Below, in pieces: positions 5,186 to 8,723 of a stretch of DNA of 8,723 nucleotides. Below the pieces are notes generated by a model, which saw only the letters and a list, made by a program, of their open reading frames with translations, had not been told where the DNA came from and did no database searches. The translations under genes were made by a program, and so were the position numbers. The DNA comes from Lachnospiraceae bacterium (GTDB lineage: Bacteria > Bacillota_A > Clostridia > Lachnospirales > Lachnospiraceae). The stretch covers positions 1 through 8,723 of the forward strand of contig JAFZKM010000347.1 in NCBI GenBank assembly GCA_017553665.1, in the 5' to 3' direction. Positions within the stretch are counted from its first letter, which is position 1. Each line of letters starts with the position of its first letter.

Positions 5186-6769
5186 ATGATTTCTTGGAAG
5201 AATACAGACGAACTCGCTTCTTTTAAGAAGCTCGGTTCACTCGGACACAATGTTAAGCTCACCGAGGTCCTGGCAGGTGAGGCAGGCGCGAAGAGGGTTC
5301 ATGACTACAGCATTCCGATGGCATGCGGACTTACCTACAATTACGCAGCCAAGGCAGTCGATGATACCGTTGTCGACGCTCTCGCCGCTTTTGCCGAAGA
5401 AGCACAGCTCGCGGAAAAGTTTGAATGCCTTTACAACGGCGAAGTCATCAACACCGGCGAGAAAAGACTCGTGCTCCATCATCTGACCCGCGGACAGCTA
5501 GGAAACGATGTTGTCGCCGAAGGCACATCAAAGCGCGCCTTCTATCTTGAGCAGCAGAAAAAGATCGCTGATTTCGCGAATAAGGTTCATTCCGGCGAGA
5601 TCACGAACGCTGCAGGCGAAAAGTTCACGACCGTAGTTCAGATCGGTATCGGCGGCAGCGACTTAGGTCCCCGCGCTATGTATCTCGCTCTTGAGAACTG
5701 GGCAAAGGTCAATAAGACCTTTAAGATGGAAGCAAAGTTCATCAGCAATGTTGATCCCGATGACGCCGCTGCTGTTATCGCTTCAACGGATCTTGCCCAT
5801 TCGATCTTTATCCTTGTTTCAAAATCAGGCACCACGCTTGAGACTCTTACCAACGAGAGCTTCGTAAAGGACGCCCTCGCGAAGGCAGGTCTCGACGCTT
5901 CGAAGCACATGATCGCCGTTACCAGCCAGTCATCGCCTCTCGCAAAGAGCAGCGATTATCTTGCGGCTTTCTTCATGGATGATTTCATCGGCGGACGTTT
6001 CTCATCGACATCATCCGTAGGCGGCGCGGTACTTTCGCTCGCATTCGGTCCCGATGTATTCGCTCGCTTCCTTGACGGCGCGGCCGCTGAAGATAAGCTT
6101 GCGGCGGAAAAGGATCTTCGTAAGAATCCCGCCATGCTCGACGCCCTGATCGGCGTTTACGAGCGCAATATCTCAGGTTTCAGCGCTACCGCCGTACTGC
6201 CCTACTCACAGGCTCTTTCGCGTTTCCCCGCTCATCTGCAGCAGGCAGACATGGAATCCAACGGCAAGTCGGTCAACCGCTTCGGCGATCCGATCAGCTA
6301 CAAGACGGGCCCGATCATCTTCGGTGAGCCCGGAACCAACGGACAGCATTCGTTCTACCAGCTCCTTCATCAGGGCACTGACATCATTCCTCTGCAGTTC
6401 ATCGGCTTCGTTGACAGCCAGATTGGTTCGGATGTAGTGATCCAGGGCTCGACCAGCCAGAAGAAGCTCTGCGCGAACGTTGCGGCACAGATCGTCGCTT
6501 TCGCGTGCGGCAAAAAGGATGAGAACCTTAACAAGAACTTTAAGGGTGAGCGTCCTTCGAGCATCATCATCGGAAAGCAGCTTACTCCCGAATCGCTCGG
6601 CGCTCTGCTCTCACACTTTGAGAACAAGATAATGTTCCAGGGCTTCGCATGGAACGTTAACAGTTTCGACCAGGAAGGCGTACAGCTCGGCAAAGTACTT
6701 GCGAAGAAGGTACTCGCTCACGAGACTGACGGCGCGTTAAAAGCATACAGCGATCTTTTCGAGATTTAA
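5186..6769 (+). CDS. pgi: Glucose-6-phosphate isomerase, long form
   Basis: Interconverts glucose 6-phosphate and fructose 6-phosphate in glycolysis and gluconeogenesis, in the cytoplasm. The 527-residue length and motifs match the long (E. coli/eukaryote-like) form: IGIGGSDLGPRA (153-164); SKSGTTLETLTN (212-223), which binds the sugar phosphate; QQADMESNGKSV (352-363) with catalytic Glu357; GEPGTNGQHSFYQLLHQG (380-397) with His388; and SFDQEGVQLGK (493-503) with Lys503. All three catalytic residues line up with E. coli Glu355, His386 and Lys514. The start at 5186 follows AAAGGAGG at 8-base spacing; an in-frame ATG at 4970 would run through the intergenic region and is rejected. The gene has its own promoter. 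The next gene starts one base after its TAA, so the two form an operon. By memory its sequence looks closer to Treponema-type enzymes than to the short form of about 450 residues common in Firmicutes. Confidence 0.97.
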   Translation: MISWKNTDELASFKKLGSLGHNVKLTEVLAGEAGAKRVHDYSIPMACGLTYNYAAKAVDDTVVDALAAFAEEAQLAEKFECLYNGEVINTGEKRLVLHHLTRGQLGNDVVAEGTSKRAFYLEQQKKIADFANKVHSGEITNAAGEKFTTVVQIGIGGSDLGPRAMYLALENWAKVNKTFKMEAKFISNVDPDDAAAVIASTDLAHSIFILVSKSGTTLETLTNESFVKDALAKAGLDASKHMIAVTSQSSPLAKSSDYLAAFFMDDFIGGRFSSTSSVGGAVLSLAFGPDVFARFLDGAAAEDKLAAEKDLRKNPAMLDALIGVYERNISGFSATAVLPYSQALSRFPAHLQQADMESNGKSVNRFGDPISYKTGPIIFGEPGTNGQHSFYQLLHQGTDIIPLQFIGFVDSQIGSDVVIQGSTSQKKLCANVAAQIVAFACGKKDENLNKNFKGERPSSIIIGKQLTPESLGALLSHFENKIMFQGFAWNVNSFDQEGVQLGKVLAKKVLAHETDGALKAYSDLFEI

Positions 6770-6770
6770 T

Positions 6771-7412
6771 ATGGACGGTCTTTCGCTTTTTTATGAGGAC
6801 GGTGCCCTGTGGCTTACAGACGGAAATCTGCGTTTCTGCGCGGATCTTTCATCCATGATACCCCGTATCAAAAGAGGCGTGATCGGCACAGAGCTTCTTG
6901 TGCGCGCGGCGAGACTTAAAGATATGTCCGGTGGGCCCACGCTCATCGACGCCGCCGCGGGACTGGGCTCCGACGGTCTTCTGCTGGCCGCCGCCGGCTT
7001 TAATGTAACTCTCTGCGAATACAATCCCGTGATCGCGGCATTGCTTGAAGACTCTTTAAAAAGGGCCGCTTCAGTGCCGGAGCTCTCGGACACGGTATCG
7101 AGAATGAACGTACGCACAGGCGACAGCATCCCGTTCATGCGGGATATTACCGAAAAACCCGATGTTATCTATCTCGATCCGATGTTCCCCGAGAGCGGAA
7201 AGGACGCGTTGATAAAGAAAAAGTTCCAGCTTCTGAGAAAGCTGGAACTCCCCTGTTCAAATGAAGAAGAACTTCTGGAGGCCGCCGTTTCGGCAGGCCC
7301 TCATAAAATAGTGATCAAACGGCCGATAAAAGGTCCGTATCTTGCAGGCCGCAAGCCCTCATACTCGATCGAGGGCAAAGCCGTCAGATATGACTGTCTG
7401 ATCTGTGCATGA
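6771..7412 (+). CDS. rsmJ: RsmJ-like 16S rRNA guanine-N2 methyltransferase
   Basis: A 213-residue class I SAM-dependent methyltransferase. Motif I is IDAAAGLGSDGLLLAAAG (59-76). The acidic Glu83 after strand 2 is in a CEYNPVIAALLEDSLKRA context. DVIYLDPMFPESGKDALIKK (131-150) is the motif IV region, with DPMFP characteristic of RsmJ (YhiQ, DUF548). KRPIKGPYLAGRKPSYSIEGKAVRYD (183-208) is the conserved C-terminal part. RsmJ methylates G1516 of 16S rRNA in E. coli; the same site here is inferred. It is shorter than the E. coli enzyme (250), with a reduced N-terminal region. The ATG lies one base after the pgi stop and lacks a strong SD, so translation probably depends on coupling to pgi. Its last 29 bases overlap the convergent kinase gene. 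An 11-bp perfect hairpin lies inside the coding sequence at 7222-7249. Confidence 0.87.
   Translation: MDGLSLFYEDGALWLTDGNLRFCADLSSMIPRIKRGVIGTELLVRAARLKDMSGGPTLIDAAAGLGSDGLLLAAAGFNVTLCEYNPVIAALLEDSLKRAASVPELSDTVSRMNVRTGDSIPFMRDITEKPDVIYLDPMFPESGKDALIKKKFQLLRKLELPCSNEEELLEAAVSAGPHKIVIKRPIKGPYLAGRKPSYSIEGKAVRYDCLICA
7222..7249 (+). repeat. Perfect 11-bp inverted repeat inside the rsmJ-like gene
   Basis: AGTTCCAGCTT at 7222-7232 and its exact complement at 7239-7249 enclose a 6-base loop (CTGAGA). No T-tract follows on either strand, so it is not a standard terminator. It falls in sense coding sequence (KFQLLRKLEL region). Function unknown; it may be chance. Confidence 0.6.
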
Positions 7413-8723
7413 CCTTCTGCATTTCCTTGCGGATATCTTCGAGCTTGACCGGCTTCGAAAGATAACCCGCAAAGCCTTCGGTCTTATATTCGTCCTCGGC
7501 GCCCGACATCGCATTCGCTGTAAGCATGATGACGGGCGTTGTTTTATTCATATGATCGAAGGTCTTCATGCGCCTGAAGGTTTCGACGCCGTCCATATGA
7601 GGCATCATATGGTCCATGAAGATCATATCGAATTTATCGTTCTTTACCCTCTCCAGCGTCTCGAGTCCGCTCGCGGAGGTAACTGTCTTAACATTAAGCT
7701 GCTTCAGCAGATGCTTCATCAGTACGAGGTTTGTGCTGCTGTCATCCACAACAAGCACGCACATTCCCGCGATCTTCGCCGTCTCGGGCTGCGGCGCGCT
7801 GGGTACCGGAGCCGCTGCAGCTTCGCTGTCCGCCGCGATCTCCTGCTTTATAAGTATCGTAAACTCCGAGCCCTTCTTTTCTTCGCTCGTATAATCTATG
7901 GTTCCGCCCATCATCTCCAGAATGGACTTTGTGAGCGCGAGTCCGAGTCCGGTTCCCTCTATCGCTCTGTTCGTGTTCTCGTCCAGCCTCTGGAAACGCG
8001 TAAATATCTCTTTTCTCTGCGCCTGTGAAATTCCTCTTCCGGTATCCTTTACCGATACCTTGAGCATCACGCTCTTGCGGTCCTCACTGACACCGGCGTT
8101 CTTAAAGCCAAGCCATATCGTGCCTGAATCCGTATATTTGTACGCGTTCGTCAGCAGGTTCGTAATACACTGCCTGAGACGCATCTTATCGCCGAAAAGC
8201 GACTTCGGGAGTGTGGGATCGACATCGGTAATGAATTCCAGACCCTTCTGCCTGCACATAAGCTCTACGCTCGAACGGCATATCTGCACCAGCTCGTCCA
8301 GACTGTAAACAGTGGGATAAATGTTCAGCTTTCCGGTCTCTATCTTTGAGAAGTCAAGAATATCATTGACTATGATCAGCAGCGACTCACCCGCGCTTTC
8401 GATGTCCTTCGCGAACTCATGGATCTCGTTCACGTCATTGCTCTCGGCGATCAGATGGTTGAAACCGAGCACGACGTTCATGGGGCTTCTGACCTCATGC
8501 GACATATTCGCGAGGAACAGCTTCTGCGCGCGGTTAGCCTTCTCCGCCTTGTCCGCGTAAACAAGCAGTTCCGAATTCTGATGCTCTACCATTTCGAATT
8601 CCTTACGGTACAGGTCCTTCTGATAATTGATCATGTAAATGATGATACCGCCCGCGACCATAACGCTTCCCACGGCAGAAACACCGATGTCATGATGATT
8701 CGCAATTTCGAAGTGATAATCCG
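7384..8723 (-). CDS. Hybrid sensor histidine kinase with C-terminal receiver (5' end outside window)
   Basis: The frame is open to the right edge, giving 445 visible residues plus a TGA at 7386-7384. Order: a short segment before a membrane helix (VSAVGSVMVAGGIIIYMI, about 8679-8626); a coiled-coil linker; HisKA with FLANMSHEVRSPMNVV, phospho-accepting His at 8499-8497; HATPase_c with N box LLTNAYKY, G1 box DTGRGIS and G2 box GTGLGLAL; an Ala/Pro-rich linker; and a receiver domain with VVDDS acidic pocket, IFMDHMMP phosphoacceptor Asp at 7614-7612, the LTANA Thr/Ala and the SKP Lys at 7455-7453. All catalytic residues are present. No HPt domain follows, so phosphate would pass to a separate HPt or regulator. 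The single helix next to the window edge suggests an extracytoplasmic sensor domain upstream. A GTG at 8673 is not the true start because the open frame and membrane helix continue beyond it. The signal is unknown. Confidence 0.93.
   Translation of the reverse strand, partial: DYHFEIANHHDIGVSAVGSVMVAGGIIIYMINYQKDLYRKEFEMVEHQNSELLVYADKAEKANRAQKLFLANMSHEVRSPMNVVLGFNHLIAESNDVNEIHEFAKDIESAGESLLIIVNDILDFSKIETGKLNIYPTVYSLDELVQICRSSVELMCRQKGLEFITDVDPTLPKSLFGDKMRLRQCITNLLTNAYKYTDSGTIWLGFKNAGVSEDRKSVMLKVSVKDTGRGISQAQRKEIFTRFQRLDENTNRAIEGTGLGLALTKSILEMMGGTIDYTSEEKKGSEFTILIKQEIAADSEAAAAPVPSAPQPETAKIAGMCVLVVDDSSTNLVLMKHLLKQLNVKTVTSASGLETLERVKNDKFDMIFMDHMMPHMDGVETFRRMKTFDHMNKTTPVIMLTANAMSGAEDEYKTEGFAGYLSKPVKLEDIRKEMQKVMHRSDSHI

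Noticed and set aside
8671..8673. GTG as start of the hybrid kinase
   Set aside because: The frame is open to the window edge and the GTG falls inside a membrane helix that begins before it, so the gene is truncated by the window.

Overview
The window looks like chromosomal DNA from an anaerobic Firmicute, most likely a Clostridia/Lachnospiraceae-type gut or rumen bacterium. The grounds are strong AAAGGAGG-type ribosome-binding sites, sigma-A-like promoters, an SdpR/SdpI pair, a PrsW-type protease and a cytoplasmic GH51 arabinofuranosidase. This placement comes from protein family resemblance by eye, not from a search. There are no mobile elements, tRNAs, rRNAs or CRISPR arrays that I can see.

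Layout. (1) 1-1087, minus strand: a PrsW-family membrane protease gene overlaps by 20 bases a ModE-like DNA-binding protein gene that runs off the left edge. (2) 1180-2729, minus strand: a GH51 alpha-L-arabinofuranosidase gene followed by its own intrinsic terminator. (3) 2730-3033: an AT-rich divergent control region. (4) 3034-3960, plus strand: an ArsR-type winged-helix regulator with a long C-terminal domain, interrupted by an in-frame TAG at 3823-3825, after which 44 codons of good coding sequence remain. A bidirectional terminator follows. (5) 4007-4980, minus strand: sdpR-sdpI operon (autorepressor and membrane immunity-type protein) with a 4-base overlap. (6) 4981-5185: a second divergent control region, holding an excellent sdpR promoter flanked by two related AT-rich palindromes about 62 bp apart, plus an extended -10 promoter for pgi. 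(7) 5186-7412, plus strand: pgi (long-form glucose-6-phosphate isomerase) and an RsmJ-like 16S rRNA methyltransferase one base downstream. (8) 7384-8723, minus strand: a hybrid histidine kinase with C-terminal receiver, 5' end outside the window, overlapping the methyltransferase gene tail to tail by 29 bases.

How it works together. The arabinofuranosidase and the divergent regulator look like a small arabinan or arabino-oligosaccharide utilisation locus: the enzyme releases arabinose inside the cell and the regulator probably senses a sugar. The sdpRI pair looks like a self-regulated resistance/immunity cassette without an adjacent toxin gene. pgi and the rRNA methyltransferase are a housekeeping operon. 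The points most worth following up are the in-frame amber codon in the conserved tail of the regulator and the two-operator architecture at the sdpR promoter.
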